From: Candidatus Arcticimaribacter sp. UBA7428
GTDB lineage: Bacteria > Bacteroidota > Bacteroidia > Flavobacteriales > Flavobacteriaceae
NCBI GenBank assembly: GCA_002477625.1
Contig: DLQQ01000044.1
Location: 11,070-44,682 of the forward strand
DNA: 33,613 nucleotides
Direction: 5' to 3'
This document shows, in pieces, positions 1 through 9,186 of this stretch. Positions within the stretch are counted from its first letter, which is position 1. The number at the start of each line of letters is the position of its first letter. The position numbers and the translations under genes were made by a program. The notes below the pieces were generated by a model. That model was not told where the DNA came from. It ran no database searches and worked only from the letters and a program-made list of their open reading frames with translations.

Positions 1-31
1 TGTAATATCAAGTGGAAGTAAACCTGTGGTA

Positions 32-964
32 CTATTTAAAATCTACTAATTCAACTTCAAACTTAAGGGTAGTGTTTGGTGGAATTACACCTCCTGCACC
101 AGCAGAACCATATCCTAAATCTGCAGGGATAATAAAGGTAGCTTTAGCCCCTTTAGACAATAAGGCAATTCCTTCGTCCCAACCCTTAATTACTTGACCT
201 ACGCCCAAAGGGAAATCAATGGGTGCATTTCGTTTGTATGAAGAATCAAAAACAGTTCCATCGAGCAAGCTTCCTTTATAGTGTACAGAAACGTTTTGCC
301 CTTGACCTGGAGTAGCACCAGTTCCTGGAGTTTCTATTTTATAAAACAAACCAGAGGCTGTTTTCTCATAACCTGCAGTCACACTCGCTAGCGCAGCTTC
401 CTGAGCTTTCTTCTGTTCTTCTATTGCTTTCAATCGGTTGGCTTCAAAATTTGTAAAAGCATCAGCAGCATCAAAAGCTTCGGCTTCTTGACCTACACGA
501 ATAATTTCTAAGGTATCAATGGTATCATTTTGTGCAATTGCATCAACAACTTCTTGCCCTTCAACCACACTTCCAAAAACGGTATGCTTTCCGTCTAACC
601 AAGGTGTAGCAATGTGGGTAATAAAAAACTGGCTTCCATTTGTACCAGGTCCAGCATTAGCCATTGATAAGATACCGGGCTTATCGTGTTTTAAATCCGG
701 GTGAAATTCATCATTAAATTGATATCCAGGTCCTCCAACTCCCGATCCTTGAGGACAACCTCCTTGAACCATAAATTCTTCGATAACTCTGTGGAATTTC
801 AAACCATTGTAGTAGGGAGTCCCCTCCGTTTGAACATCATTTTTAATAGTTCCCTCTGCAAGACCTACAAAATTCCCCACAGTTCCTGGAGTTTCAGCGT
901 AGGTAAGTGAAAGTAAAATAGCTCCTTTAGGAGTAGAAAACTTAGCGTATAAACCGTCATTCAT
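32..964 (-). CDS. Cyclophilin-FKBP fusion peptidyl-prolyl cis-trans isomerase
   Basis: This 310-residue protein speeds cis-trans isomerisation of proline peptide bonds during folding. It joins two unrelated isomerase folds. Residues about 5-157 are a cyclophilin domain with the catalytic FHRV (Arg59), the FMVQGG segment and Trp122 in [12 protein letters not shown]. Residues about 205-310 are an FKBP domain with [20 protein letters not shown] and a closing [13 protein letters not shown] strand. A charged, probably helical linker (about 160-200, rich in Ala, Glu and Lys) joins them. No signal peptide is seen, so the cytoplasm is its likely place. Both active sites look intact. Cyclophilin-first dual immunophilins are known from some Bacteroidota and spirochaetes. 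It lies 73 bp downstream of recQ on the same strand but has its own -7 element, so it is probably transcribed alone. Confidence 0.95.
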   Translation of the reverse strand: MNDGLYAKFSTPKGAILLSLTYAETPGTVGNFVGLAEGTIKNDVQTEGTPYYNGLKFHRVIEEFMVQGGCPQGSGVGGPGYQFNDEFHPDLKHDKPGILSMANAGPGTNGSQFFITHIATPWLDGKHTVFGSVVEGQEVVDAIAQNDTIDTLEIIRVGQEAEAFDAADAFTNFEANRLKAIEEQKKAQEAALASVTAGYEKTASGLFYKIETPGTGATPGQGQNVSVHYKGSLLDGTVFDSSYKRNAPIDFPLGVGQVIKGWDEGIALLSKGAKATFIIPADLGYGSAGAGGVIPPNTTLKFEVELVDFK

Positions 965-991
965 CTGTTGTATGTTGTTGTTTTAAAGCAG

Positions 992-999
992 CAAAGATA
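992..999 (-). promoter_or_regulatory. Predicted -7 element for the prolyl isomerase gene
   Basis: Read on the minus strand the sequence is TATCTTTG, a full match to the Bacteroidota -7 consensus TAnnTTTG, 27 nt upstream of the isomerase ATG. No clear TTG -33 element lies at the expected distance, so the promoter may be weak or need an activator. Confidence 0.45.
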
Positions 1000-1037
1000 A
1001 AGAAGTGTAAACGAGTAAATCGAAAAAAAGAAAGAAA

Positions 1038-3224
1038 TTAATTTGCAACTTCGCTCATAAACTTAATGCGGTAAAGTCGAATATCTTCTTCTTCATATTC
1101 CCCATCAAACTCTTCAATTGCGAGGGCAATATCGTCAGATTCAGCTTCCATAAAGTACTCGTGTAGTTCTTCTTGTTGATCCTCATCGAGTAATTCATCA
1201 ATCCAATAACTGATGTTCAACTTAGTACCTGAAAAAACAATGGTTTCCATTTCTTCTACAAACGCAATCATATTCATTCCTTTTGCCGCTGCAATATCGT
1301 CTAGTGGTAATTTCCGATCTACATTCTGAATCATATACAATTTGAGGGCTGAATTAGCACCCGTACTTTTGACTATTAAATCGTCTGCTCTTAGAATCTC
1401 ATTTTCTTCTACATATAACTTTATGGCAACTAAAAAATCCTGCCCATACTTAATGGCCTTTCCTTCTCCTACACCATTGATGTTTTTAAGTTCCTCCAAC
1501 GATATTGGATATTTAAAAGACATTTCACTCAGTGAATTCTCTTGAAAAACAGTATAAGGTGGAACACCCGCTTTGTCCGCTACTTTTTTACGAAGACCAA
1601 GGAGTAGCTTAAATAATTTTTCATCAGCAATAACTTGTCTTTTGATGGGAGTTGACGAATTGCGATGTGCTGCAAAATCGTGATCCTCGGTCATCATGAA
1701 GGAATGGGGATTTACACAAAACTCCTTTCCTTTTTCGGTAATCTTAACTACGCCATAGGTCTCTATTTCTTTGGAAAGAAATTTGGCTACAATTGCCTGC
1801 CTAGTTAGTGCCATCCAAAAGGAAGCTTGCTTATCCCTTCCTTTACCAAAAACTTCTAATTCACTAGTCTTATGACTATTAATTATGGCGTTGGGTTGCC
1901 CTAATAAGGTTTTAACGAGCTCTTTCGATTTGAATAACTCTCTGGTTTGCTTAACCACATCTAGCAGTAGTTGCAGTTCTTGTTGTGCCTCAACTTTTTT
2001 CTTAGGAAAACGCATATTATCATCCATTGCGCCCCCTAAGCCTGTTTCATTGTCGAAGTCTTCCCCGAAATAATGCAAAATAAATTTTCGCCTAGAAATT
2101 GACGTTTCTGCAAAGGCAACCATTTCATTCAAAAGAGCAAAACCAATTTCTTGTTCAGCAACCGGTTTTCCAGACATAAACTTTTCGAGTTTTTCGATGT
2201 CTCCGTACGAATAAAAAGCCAAACAATGTCCCTCTCCTCCATCACGACCAGCACGACCAGTTTCTTGATAATAACTTTCAATACTTTTGGGAATGTCATG
2301 ATGTATTACAAAGCGAACATCGGGTTTGTCGATTCCCATTCCAAATGCAATCGTTGCAACAACCACATCACAGTCTTCCTTTAGAAAGCGATCTTGGTTT
2401 CGAGCCCGTGTTTTATTGTCGAGGCCGGCATGATAGGGAATAGCGTTGATGTTATTCACCTGAAGGGTTTGAGCCAATTGTTCTACTTTTTTACGAGATA
2501 AGCAGTATATAATTCCAGATTTACCTTGATTTTGTTTTACAAAACGGATGATGTTGGCTTCAACTTGATCATCTTTGGGTTGTACTTCGTAATATAAATT
2601 AGGTCGATTAAAGGATGCTTTAAAAAGTGTGGCGTCTGGAATTTTTAAATTCTTTAATATGTCTTCTTGTACTTTAGGAGTGGCTGTGGCTGTAAGCGCA
2701 ATTATTGCGAGATTTTTTTCGATTTTCTCGAGCATGACGCGAAGGTTTCTATACTCGGGTCTAAAATCATGTCCCCATTCCGAGATACAGTGTGCCTCGT
2801 CAATTGCTAAAAAGGACAATTCAACGGTTTTTAAAAATTCTATTGTATCTTCTTTTACTAAAGATTCTGGTGCAACAAACAACAGTTTAGTCACTCCATT
2901 GACAATATCGTCTTTAACCTTAAGAATGGCAGTTTTGGTAAGCGATGAATTCAACACATGAGCAATCCCTTCGTCTGAAGAAATGCCCCGTATTGCATCG
3001 ACTTGATTTTTCATTAATGCAATTAAGGGTGAAACAACAATTGCAGTTCCGGGTGAAATAAGAGCTGGAAGTTGATAACAAAGGGATTTACCTCCTCCTG
3101 TTGGCATAATTACAAAGGAATCTTTGCCTTCGAGAAGATTTTCAATGACTGGTTCTTGCAAACCTTTGAATTCAGAAAAACCAAAATATTTCTTAAGTTC
3201 TCGTTGAAGCGGAGTATGCGACAT
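1038..3224 (-). CDS. recQ: ATP-dependent DNA helicase RecQ
   Basis: This 728-residue 3'-5' DNA helicase acts in recombination and replication-fork repair. It shows the Walker A motif PTGGGKS (41-47), the DEAH box (142-145) followed by the RecQ-typical CISEWGHDFRPEY, and the later helicase motif with ATIAFGMGIDKPDVRFV and ESYYQETGRAGRDG. An HRDC-like domain follows around residues 530-610, then an acidic C-terminal extension. In the zinc-binding stretch after the helicase core, the four cysteines of E. coli RecQ are absent: the CRR position is SRR, and the CxxCxxC cluster is replaced by a Gly/Asp-rich stretch around residue 400. The fold may therefore be held without zinc. The gene is divergent from kdsD, with an 88-bp shared upstream region. 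Confidence 0.96.
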   Translation of the reverse strand: MSHTPLQRELKKYFGFSEFKGLQEPVIENLLEGKDSFVIMPTGGGKSLCYQLPALISPGTAIVVSPLIALMKNQVDAIRGISSDEGIAHVLNSSLTKTAILKVKDDIVNGVTKLLFVAPESLVKEDTIEFLKTVELSFLAIDEAHCISEWGHDFRPEYRNLRVMLEKIEKNLAIIALTATATPKVQEDILKNLKIPDATLFKASFNRPNLYYEVQPKDDQVEANIIRFVKQNQGKSGIIYCLSRKKVEQLAQTLQVNNINAIPYHAGLDNKTRARNQDRFLKEDCDVVVATIAFGMGIDKPDVRFVIHHDIPKSIESYYQETGRAGRDGGEGHCLAFYSYGDIEKLEKFMSGKPVAEQEIGFALLNEMVAFAETSISRRKFILHYFGEDFDNETGLGGAMDDNMRFPKKKVEAQQELQLLLDVVKQTRELFKSKELVKTLLGQPNAIINSHKTSELEVFGKGRDKQASFWMALTRQAIVAKFLSKEIETYGVVKITEKGKEFCVNPHSFMMTEDHDFAAHRNSSTPIKRQVIADEKLFKLLLGLRKKVADKAGVPPYTVFQENSLSEMSFKYPISLEELKNINGVGEGKAIKYGQDFLVAIKLYVEENEILRADDLIVKSTGANSALKLYMIQNVDRKLPLDDIAAAKGMNMIAFVEEMETIVFSGTKLNISYWIDELLDEDQQEELHEYFMEAESDDIALAIEEFDGEYEEEDIRLYRIKFMSEVAN

Positions 3225-3242
3225 TTAATTACGTCTTTGAAT

Positions 3243-3250
3243 CAAAATTA
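3243..3250 (-). promoter_or_regulatory. Predicted -7 element for recQ
   Basis: The minus-strand sequence is TAATTTTG, a full match to TAnnTTTG, 18 nt upstream of the recQ ATG. It sits back to back with the plus-strand -7 element of kdsD. Confidence 0.5.
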
Positions 3251-3252
3251 TT

Positions 3253-3260
3253 TACATTTG
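3253..3260 (+). promoter_or_regulatory. Predicted -7 element for the kdsD-tatC-lptB operon
   Basis: The sequence TACATTTG matches TAnnTTTG in full. It lies 52 nt upstream of the TTG start of kdsD and only 2 bp from the opposing recQ element. A TTTG at 3236-3239 is too close (13-nt spacer) to be a standard -33 element. Confidence 0.45.
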
Positions 3261-3312
3261 TACCACTAAATATAACACTTAGTTTACTAATCCCATTAAA
3301 TAACACCAACAA

Positions 3313-4281
3313 TTGTTAGATAAAAAACAGATTTTAGAAAACGCAAGAGAAACCTTGGAACTTGAATCTAAGGCGATTCATGACGTAATTGCAACTCTAG
3401 ATGATGAATTTGCTTCTACTGTAGCCTATTTATCTGATTTTAATGGACGAGTTATCATTACCGGGATCGGAAAGAGTGCTGTAATCGCAATGAAAATTGT
3501 TGCAACCCTGAACTCTACTGGCACTGCTGCCGTTTTCATGCATGCTGCTGATGCAATTCACGGGGATTTAGGGATCATTCAAAAAGATGATGCCGTAATT
3601 TGTATATCAAAAAGTGGAAATTCCCCAGAAATTCAAGCTTTGATTCCCTTCATAAAAAAACGAGGGAATTTAGTAATTGCTTTTACTGCCAATTCGGATT
3701 CCTATCTTGCGAAAACCGCAGACAAAGTAATCAGCACCTATGTTGAGAAAGAAGCCTGTCCCAACAACCTCGCACCAACTACGAGTACAACAGTACAATT
3801 AGCCATTGGAGATGCCTTAGCAATTTGTCTTTTAAAAGTCAAGAATTTTGACGCACAGGATTTCGCCCAGCATCATCCTGGGGGAGCCTTAGGTAAAAAG
3901 TTGTACCTCACTGTGGGTGATCTAGCAAAAAAACACGAACGCCCGTCTGTAAGGCTTAATTCATCGGTGAAAGATGTTATTTCAGAAATCTCAAAAAAGA
4001 GATTAGGAGCTACCATTGTTGTTGATGAAAAAAAATTGGTTGGTATCATAACCGACGGAGACATTAGAAGAATGCTTGAAAAGCATAACGACATCAACTC
4101 TTTGACTGCAGCAGACATCATGTCAAAAAACCCCATAACAGCCGATCCGGAGCTTTTAGCTTTCGATGTTTTAATAACATTAAAAACCAAAGGAATTGGT
4201 CAACTTGTAGTACAAGACTCCACTGGCGTATACCTCGGCATGATTCACATCTTAGACCTAATCAAAGAAGGTATTCAATAA
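3313..4281 (+). CDS. kdsD: D-arabinose 5-phosphate isomerase (KpsF/GutQ family)
   Basis: The enzyme converts ribulose 5-phosphate to arabinose 5-phosphate, the first step towards KDO for lipopolysaccharide. The 322-residue protein has an N-terminal SIS sugar-isomerase domain (about 40-170, with TGIGKSAVIAMKI, HAADAIHGDLG and ISKSGNSPE) and two C-terminal CBS domains (about 205-320) that probably sense nucleotides. The start is a TTG: an in-frame TAA sits only 12 nt upstream and no ATG or GTG lies between. Its stop overlaps the tatC ATG by one base, so the two are translated in tandem. With lptB three genes downstream, the operon ties KDO synthesis to LPS export. Confidence 0.94.
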   Translation: MLDKKQILENARETLELESKAIHDVIATLDDEFASTVAYLSDFNGRVIITGIGKSAVIAMKIVATLNSTGTAAVFMHAADAIHGDLGIIQKDDAVICISKSGNSPEIQALIPFIKKRGNLVIAFTANSDSYLAKTADKVISTYVEKEACPNNLAPTTSTTVQLAIGDALAICLLKVKNFDAQDFAQHHPGGALGKKLYLTVGDLAKKHERPSVRLNSSVKDVISEISKKRLGATIVVDEKKLVGIITDGDIRRMLEKHNDINSLTAADIMSKNPITADPELLAFDVLITLKTKGIGQLVVQDSTGVYLGMIHILDLIKEGIQ

Positions 4282-5099
4282 TGGCTGAAAACTCAAACGA
4301 AATGTCGTTTTTAGATCACCTCGAAGAACTTCGCTGGCATTTAATACGTTCAACTTTAGCAATTGTTATCATTGCGTCGGTCGCTTTTATTGCAAAGGAT
4401 TTTATATTCGACACCATTTTATTTGGTCCCAAAAAGATTGACTTTTTTACCTATGAATTATTTTGTAACCTTTCAAAATCGTTGGGTCAAGGAAACAGTC
4501 TTTGCATTGACGAGATGCCGTTCAGGATTCAAAGTAGAACCATGTCTGGGCAATTCTCAGCTCACCTTTGGACTTCTCTGACAGCTGGGTTTATCATTGC
4601 TTTTCCCTACATATTATTTGAATTCTGGAGATTCATTAGTCCAGGACTTCATGAATCAGAACGAAAAAACGCAAGGGGTTTTATTTTTATAGCGTCCATT
4701 CTGTTTTTCATTGGGGTGCTTTTTGGATACTACATTGTCACACCCCTATCGATTAACTTTTTAGGGAATTATACGGTAAGTAGCGAAGTTTTCAATGACT
4801 TTGATTTAAGTAGTTATATTAGTTTACTCCGAGCTTCGGTACTCTCTTCTGGCCTAATCTTTGAACTTCCCATATTGATGTATTTTTTAACTAAAATAGG
4901 CCTAGTAACACCCATGTTTTTAAAGAACAATCGAAAATTTGCTATCGTAATTGTTTTGATTTTATCAGCAGTAATTACACCACCCGACATAGCAAGTCAA
5001 GTTATTGTTACTATCCCTATTTTGATCTTGTATGAAGTGAGTATTTTCATTTCCAAGGTTGTATATAATCGCCAACAAAAAGAGCTGAAAAATGTCTGA
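4281..5099 (+). CDS. tatC: Sec-independent (twin-arginine) translocase subunit TatC
   Basis: TatC is the signal-peptide receptor of the twin-arginine pathway, which moves folded proteins across the inner membrane. The 272-residue product begins with the family hallmark FLDHLEELRWHLIRS in the cytoplasmic N-terminus and has six hydrophobic segments, with FEFWRFISPGLHESE in the first cytoplasmic loop. The first periplasmic loop (about 50-95) carries two cysteines (in ELFCNL and SLCIDE) that could form a disulfide, a longer form than in E. coli. No tatA or tatB is present in the window. It overlaps kdsD by 1 nt and the next gene by 8 nt, which indicates translational coupling. Confidence 0.96.
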   Translation: MAENSNEMSFLDHLEELRWHLIRSTLAIVIIASVAFIAKDFIFDTILFGPKKIDFFTYELFCNLSKSLGQGNSLCIDEMPFRIQSRTMSGQFSAHLWTSLTAGFIIAFPYILFEFWRFISPGLHESERKNARGFIFIASILFFIGVLFGYYIVTPLSINFLGNYTVSSEVFNDFDLSSYISLLRASVLSSGLIFELPILMYFLTKIGLVTPMFLKNNRKFAIVIVLILSAVITPPDIASQVIVTIPILILYEVSIFISKVVYNRQQKELKNV

Positions 5100-5439
5100 T
5101 ATTGTAGATGAATTCAATGCCTATCGTTCAAAAATGAATGATAAGATTTTAGGAGAAAACTCCAAGCTAATCAAACGGATTTTTAACCTCGACTCCAATG
5201 CCTATCAAGCTGGAGCCCTAGATCACAAAACAAAAGAATTATTAGGATTATTAGCCTCAACAGTACTTCGGTGTGACGATTGTATTCAATACCACTTGAA
5301 AGAATGTCATAAGGAGAACATCTCCAAAGCTGTAGTAATTGAAAGCTTAGAAATTGCTACTTTAGTAGGAGGAACTATTGTTATTCCTCATCTCAGAAGA
5401 GCATTCGAATATTGGGAAGCCCTAGAACAAAAAGAATAA
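5092..5439 (+). CDS. Carboxymuconolactone decarboxylase/AhpD-like protein
   Basis: This 115-residue all-helical protein belongs to the CMD/AhpD superfamily. It carries the AhpD-type redox signature Cys61-x-x-Cys64 followed by His68 ([12 protein letters not shown]), so a thiol peroxidase or disulfide-reducing role is likelier than true decarboxylation. The substrate is unknown. The ATG lies inside the end of tatC (8-nt overlap) and lptB begins one base after the stop, so it belongs to the envelope operon. That setting suggests a link to thiol state during export, but this is inference. Confidence 0.88.
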   Translation: MSDIVDEFNAYRSKMNDKILGENSKLIKRIFNLDSNAYQAGALDHKTKELLGLLASTVLRCDDCIQYHLKECHKENISKAVVIESLEIATLVGGTIVIPHLRRAFEYWEALEQKE

Positions 5440-5440
5440 T

Positions 5441-6181
5441 ATGCAGTTAAGAGCAGAAAACATAGTCAAGTCATACAAAGGACGGGAAGTTGTAAAAGGT
5501 ATTTCCATTGAAGTAAATCAAGGAGAGATTGTTGGGTTATTAGGTCCAAATGGGGCGGGTAAAACAACCTCTTTCTATATGATTGTTGGTTTAGTAAAAC
5601 CCAATGGAGGTTCTATATTTCTAGACGAAACAGAAATAACCACCTACCCAATGTATCAACGAGCGCAAAACGGGATTGGTTATTTGGCTCAAGAAGCTTC
5701 AGTCTTCAGAAAATTGAGTGTTGAAGACAATATTCTCAGTGTCCTTCAATTGACATCTTTGTCTAAAAAGCAACAAAAAGAAAAAATGGAATCCCTTCTT
5801 GAAGAGTTTGGTTTGAACCACATCCGAAAAAATAGAGGTGATTTATTATCCGGAGGAGAACGTAGAAGAACCGAAATTGCTCGAGCTCTTGCTACTGACC
5901 CAAAGTTTGTTCTTCTTGACGAGCCTTTTGCGGGGGTAGATCCAGTAGCAGTTGAAGACATTCAACGCATAATTGCCCATCTCAAAAATAAAAATATTGG
6001 AATTCTGATCACCGATCATAATGTACAAGAAACGCTTGCCATCACAGACAAAACCTATTTGATGTTTGAGGGCGGAATTTTAAAGGCTGGAACTCCTGAG
6101 GAGTTGGCAGCTGATCCTGTGGTTCGCAAGGTATACTTAGGGCAGAATTTTGAATTGAGAAAAACAAAACTTGAATTTTAA
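5441..6181 (+). CDS. lptB: LPS export ABC transporter ATP-binding protein
   Basis: LptB is the ATPase that powers extraction of lipopolysaccharide from the inner membrane through LptFG to the outer membrane. The 246-residue protein has the Walker A GPNGAGKT (35-42), Q-loop YLAQE (Gln84), signature LSGGE (136-140) followed by [10 protein letters not shown], Walker [14 protein letters not shown] and the switch His193. Length and order are normal for LptB. It is the last gene of the kdsD-tatC operon, with a 1-nt gap from the AhpD-like gene. Its 3' end overlaps that of the convergent pssA by 4 nt. Confidence 0.95.
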   Translation: MQLRAENIVKSYKGREVVKGISIEVNQGEIVGLLGPNGAGKTTSFYMIVGLVKPNGGSIFLDETEITTYPMYQRAQNGIGYLAQEASVFRKLSVEDNILSVLQLTSLSKKQQKEKMESLLEEFGLNHIRKNRGDLLSGGERRRTEIARALATDPKFVLLDEPFAGVDPVAVEDIQRIIAHLKNKNIGILITDHNVQETLAITDKTYLMFEGGILKAGTPEELAADPVVRKVYLGQNFELRKTKLEF

Positions 6182-6924
6182 ATCCCCAATACATTTTTCA
6201 AAAGGCTGAGTACGATATAGGTGATTATAATAATTATCAAGGCAGCAAGTCCCAAAATGTAAAACATTACTATCGATATTAGAAGCAAGATAAGCGGGAA
6301 AATGATGGTCCAAGGATCGGATCGACTAAAGCCCTTCAAAGCAATCATCTTCCAATGAATATTCATAAAGAAAACCGATAAAGCAACAATTATGGTCAGT
6401 GTAATGGGGGTCAGTATAAACCCCTTTATACTAATAAACAAAGGGTGCTGAATGAATAATGGTAAGGCCACTATAAAAAGAGCTACTGCAGGTGTTGGAA
6501 CACCTCTAAAGAAAGATACCTTCTCCGTTATAAGATTGAACCTTGCCAACCGAAAGGCAGCCCCTAATGGAATTAAAAAACCAATTAATGCCAAGGGAAC
6601 AATCGTAAAAACCAAAGAAAAGTTTTCGTGTTGGTAAAAGAAATCGACACTTTTAGCTCCAGAAATCATAAACAATTGATACATCACAACTCCAGGGACA
6701 AAACCACTGGTTATCATATCGGCTAAGGAGTCTAATTGAACACCTAAAGCACTTTCAACGTTCAGTATTCGAGCGAAAAAACCATCGAAAAAATCAAAAA
6801 ATACACCCAGCATTACTGCTACCAATGCAGCATGAAAGAAATGAGAAAAAGCTAAGAAAACTGCGGCACAACCACAAAACAAATTCAGTAATGTAAAGAT
6901 ATGTGGAATGCTTTTTCTAATCAT
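6178..6924 (-). CDS. pssA: CDP-diacylglycerol-serine O-phosphatidyltransferase
   Basis: The enzyme joins CDP-diacylglycerol and serine to make phosphatidylserine, the precursor of phosphatidylethanolamine. The 248-residue integral membrane protein carries the complete CDP-alcohol phosphatidyltransferase motif DG-x2-AR-x8-G-x3-D-x3-D at residues 47-69 (Asp47, Gly48, Ala51, Arg52, Gly61, Asp65, Asp69), with about seven to eight hydrophobic helices around it. The N-terminus [18 protein letters not shown] is typical of the Gram-positive-like PssA used by Bacteroidota. It is monocistronic as far as the window shows, divergent from lnt across 163 bp of AT-rich DNA in which I see no full -7 consensus. 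Confidence 0.93.
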   Translation of the reverse strand: MIRKSIPHIFTLLNLFCGCAAVFLAFSHFFHAALVAVMLGVFFDFFDGFFARILNVESALGVQLDSLADMITSGFVPGVVMYQLFMISGAKSVDFFYQHENFSLVFTIVPLALIGFLIPLGAAFRLARFNLITEKVSFFRGVPTPAVALFIVALPLFIQHPLFISIKGFILTPITLTIIVALSVFFMNIHWKMIALKGFSRSDPWTIIFPLILLLISIVMFYILGLAALIIIIITYIVLSLLKNVLGI

Positions 6925-7087
6925 GCTAAAAATAATTTACACGAAAATAATAGATTAAACTAAGATTAAGACTTCCTTAAAGCATAATTTTATAATAAAA
7001 TATAATCTGAGTTCAAGTATTGAATTAAAAAAACTGAATAAAGCGATTCTCAATTAAAAACTAAAAATTAACTTTCGAAAAAATTGA

Positions 7088-8695
7088 ATGGTGAAGCAAA
7101 ACTACATTCTGATTCTTCTTTCAGGGATTCTTTTAAGTTTAGGGTGGCCGACCTTTGGTTCGCCTATACTTTTGTTTATTGCTTTGGTTCCCCTACTGGT
7201 ATTTGTTCAGCACGTTCGAGATTCCTCCCTGAAAAATAAAAACAGAACTGTTTTTGTATACTCATATGTTGCATTTCTTATTTGGAATATTTGGACAACT
7301 TGGTGGATTTATAACTCTTCTGTTTTTGGAGCTGTATTTGCAATTCTGTGCAACAGTAGTTTTTATGCTGTTTTGATTACACTATATCATTGGTCGTTAA
7401 AAAGATTTCAAACCCAGTTTTTATCGGCTGTGTTTCTAATCACCGCCTGGATATCGTTTGAAAAGTTTCATTTATTCTGGGATTTTTCTTGGCCCTGGCT
7501 CAATCTTGGAAATGCTTTTTCGGAATATATTTACTGGATTCAGTGGTACGAATACACCGGTGTTTTTGGTGGCTCACTTTGGGTGTTGGTAGTCAACTTC
7601 TTTTTTCTTCGTCAATATCAGGCTTATAAAGAACATGGGTCATGTTCTTTATTGATTAAAAAAAGCATTCCAGGCTTACTGGGAATTGCATTACCAATTG
7701 CCTGTTCTTTAATTATATTCATGAACTACGAAGAGCCAAAGTCGTTTACAGAAGTTGTTGTTATACAACCCAACATAGATCCCTATGAAGAAAAATATGA
7801 GCAAACCAACGAAGATTTTAAAGGGTTACTAATTGATCTTTCTTCTAAACATCTTAGCCCAAGCACCTCCTATCTTATAACGCCCGAAACCTACTTCACG
7901 GAAGGTAGCGGATTTGATATAGACACTTTCGAAAATTCGGAATTTATCAGATCACTCAAAGATTTCGTATCGTCCCATAAGTCGCTCAATTTAATTGCGG
8001 GAACTCAATTCTACAAAATTCATAGAACTAAAAACGAACCTACCCCAACCGCAAATAAAATTAACATCAATTTTTGGGTTGACTTTTATAATTCTGCAAT
8101 TCAAATCAATCCCTCTCAAAAAGGGGTCGTTTATCACAAATCTAAATTGGTTGTGGGAGTCGAAAACATGCCCTATAAAAGCTTTTTCAAACCCCTACTC
8201 GGAGAATTTATGTTGGATTTAGGCGGAACGGTTTCTAGCCGAGCAACACAAAAAAATCGAACCGTTTTTACTCATTCAACAGCAGGTTCTCAAGTAGCAC
8301 CCATCATATGTTACGAATCAATATACGGTGAATTTGTAACAGAATATGCTCGTAATGGAGCTCAATTTTTTAGTATTCTAACTAACGATGCTTGGTGGGG
8401 TAATACACAAGGGCATAAGCAACTGCTCAGTTACGCAAGGTTGCGCGCGATTGAAAACAGACGAGCTATCGCACGGAGTGCTAACACAGGTATCAGTGCT
8501 TTTATCGATGCCCAAGGTCGAATCGTCACTTCTTTAGGCTATGAAAAGCAAGGCGCTTTAAAGGGCTCGGTAGGGCTTAATAGTGAATTGACATTCTATT
8601 CTAAACACGGAGATTATATTGCTCTTATTTCTAGATTTAGCTGCTTTTTATTACTTATTTTTTCATTCGGCGGTGTATTTCGAAAAAAGTCATGA
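7088..8695 (+). CDS. lnt: Apolipoprotein N-acyltransferase
   Basis: Lnt adds the third acyl chain to the N-terminal cysteine of lipoproteins in the inner membrane. The 535-residue protein has an N-terminal half of about seven membrane segments and a periplasmic nitrilase domain (about 220-500). The nitrilase triad is visible: Glu267 in TPETYF, Lys351 in YHKSKL and Cys408 in PIICYES. A last hydrophobic segment near the C-terminus re-anchors the protein. Its ATGA overlaps the next gene by 4 nt. A near-consensus TAACTTTC lies just upstream of the ATG, too weak to list as a promoter. Confidence 0.94.
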   Translation: MVKQNYILILLSGILLSLGWPTFGSPILLFIALVPLLVFVQHVRDSSLKNKNRTVFVYSYVAFLIWNIWTTWWIYNSSVFGAVFAILCNSSFYAVLITLYHWSLKRFQTQFLSAVFLITAWISFEKFHLFWDFSWPWLNLGNAFSEYIYWIQWYEYTGVFGGSLWVLVVNFFFLRQYQAYKEHGSCSLLIKKSIPGLLGIALPIACSLIIFMNYEEPKSFTEVVVIQPNIDPYEEKYEQTNEDFKGLLIDLSSKHLSPSTSYLITPETYFTEGSGFDIDTFENSEFIRSLKDFVSSHKSLNLIAGTQFYKIHRTKNEPTPTANKININFWVDFYNSAIQINPSQKGVVYHKSKLVVGVENMPYKSFFKPLLGEFMLDLGGTVSSRATQKNRTVFTHSTAGSQVAPIICYESIYGEFVTEYARNGAQFFSILTNDAWWGNTQGHKQLLSYARLRAIENRRAIARSANTGISAFIDAQGRIVTSLGYEKQGALKGSVGLNSELTFYSKHGDYIALISRFSCFLLLIFSFGGVFRKKS

Positions 8696-9153
8696 TTCAA
8701 CACTACTTTAGGTTTTTATTTTTCAAACTAAAAGCGACTAATCAGCATGGGGTACATTCGCCTTTTTTATATGCTTTGGTGTGTTTTTGTTTTTACAATA
8801 CGTCCTGGAATCGGAAAAGATTTAAACCCTGGAAGTCTAAAATGCACAATTTGATTGCAATTGAAATCTCTAAACAGCTTCAGCTATTTGTAAAACAAGC
8901 GAGTACTGATTTTCAAATAGACCACCTTAAAGTAATTCACAGAAGAAATAAGAGCTTGGCACAATGGATTGAAGAACAAAAAATTGAAGACGAACCCCAC
9001 ATCACTTTAATCGATAACCTCCATCTACAACGTAGAAGCTGGAACGGCTTAAAAATTAAATCGCAGTACATACTCCTTGACTTGTTTTTTTACGGGATCG
9101 TAATCCACCGGCCACAACAAACAGCAGAAACATTTTTTCTAAAGGTTTTTTAA
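8692..9153 (+). CDS. Shortened methyltransferase-like protein without a SAM-binding core
   Basis: The start of this 153-residue protein (KATNQHGVHSPFLYALV, about 13-29) looks like the N-terminus of a Bacteroidota family of class I SAM-dependent methyltransferases that are usually about 230-260 residues long. The C-terminus (HITLIDNLHLQRRSW and later FFYGIVIHRPQQTAETFFLK) resembles the same family's end, where IDDIHWS-like and FFWGLVFFR-like stretches are usual. The middle, which should hold the glycine-rich SAM loop and the acidic ribose-binding residue, is missing, so methyl transfer is unlikely. Whether it is a decaying gene or a recruited scaffold cannot be told here. It overlaps lnt by 4 nt and has no internal stop. 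The family match is from memory and needs a search. Confidence 0.75.
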   Translation: MIQHYFRFLFFKLKATNQHGVHSPFLYALVCFCFYNTSWNRKRFKPWKSKMHNLIAIEISKQLQLFVKQASTDFQIDHLKVIHRRNKSLAQWIEEQKIEDEPHITLIDNLHLQRRSWNGLKIKSQYILLDLFFYGIVIHRPQQTAETFFLKVF

Positions 9154-9186
9154 ATTAACTCTTTAAAATCGACTAATTTTACAGAG

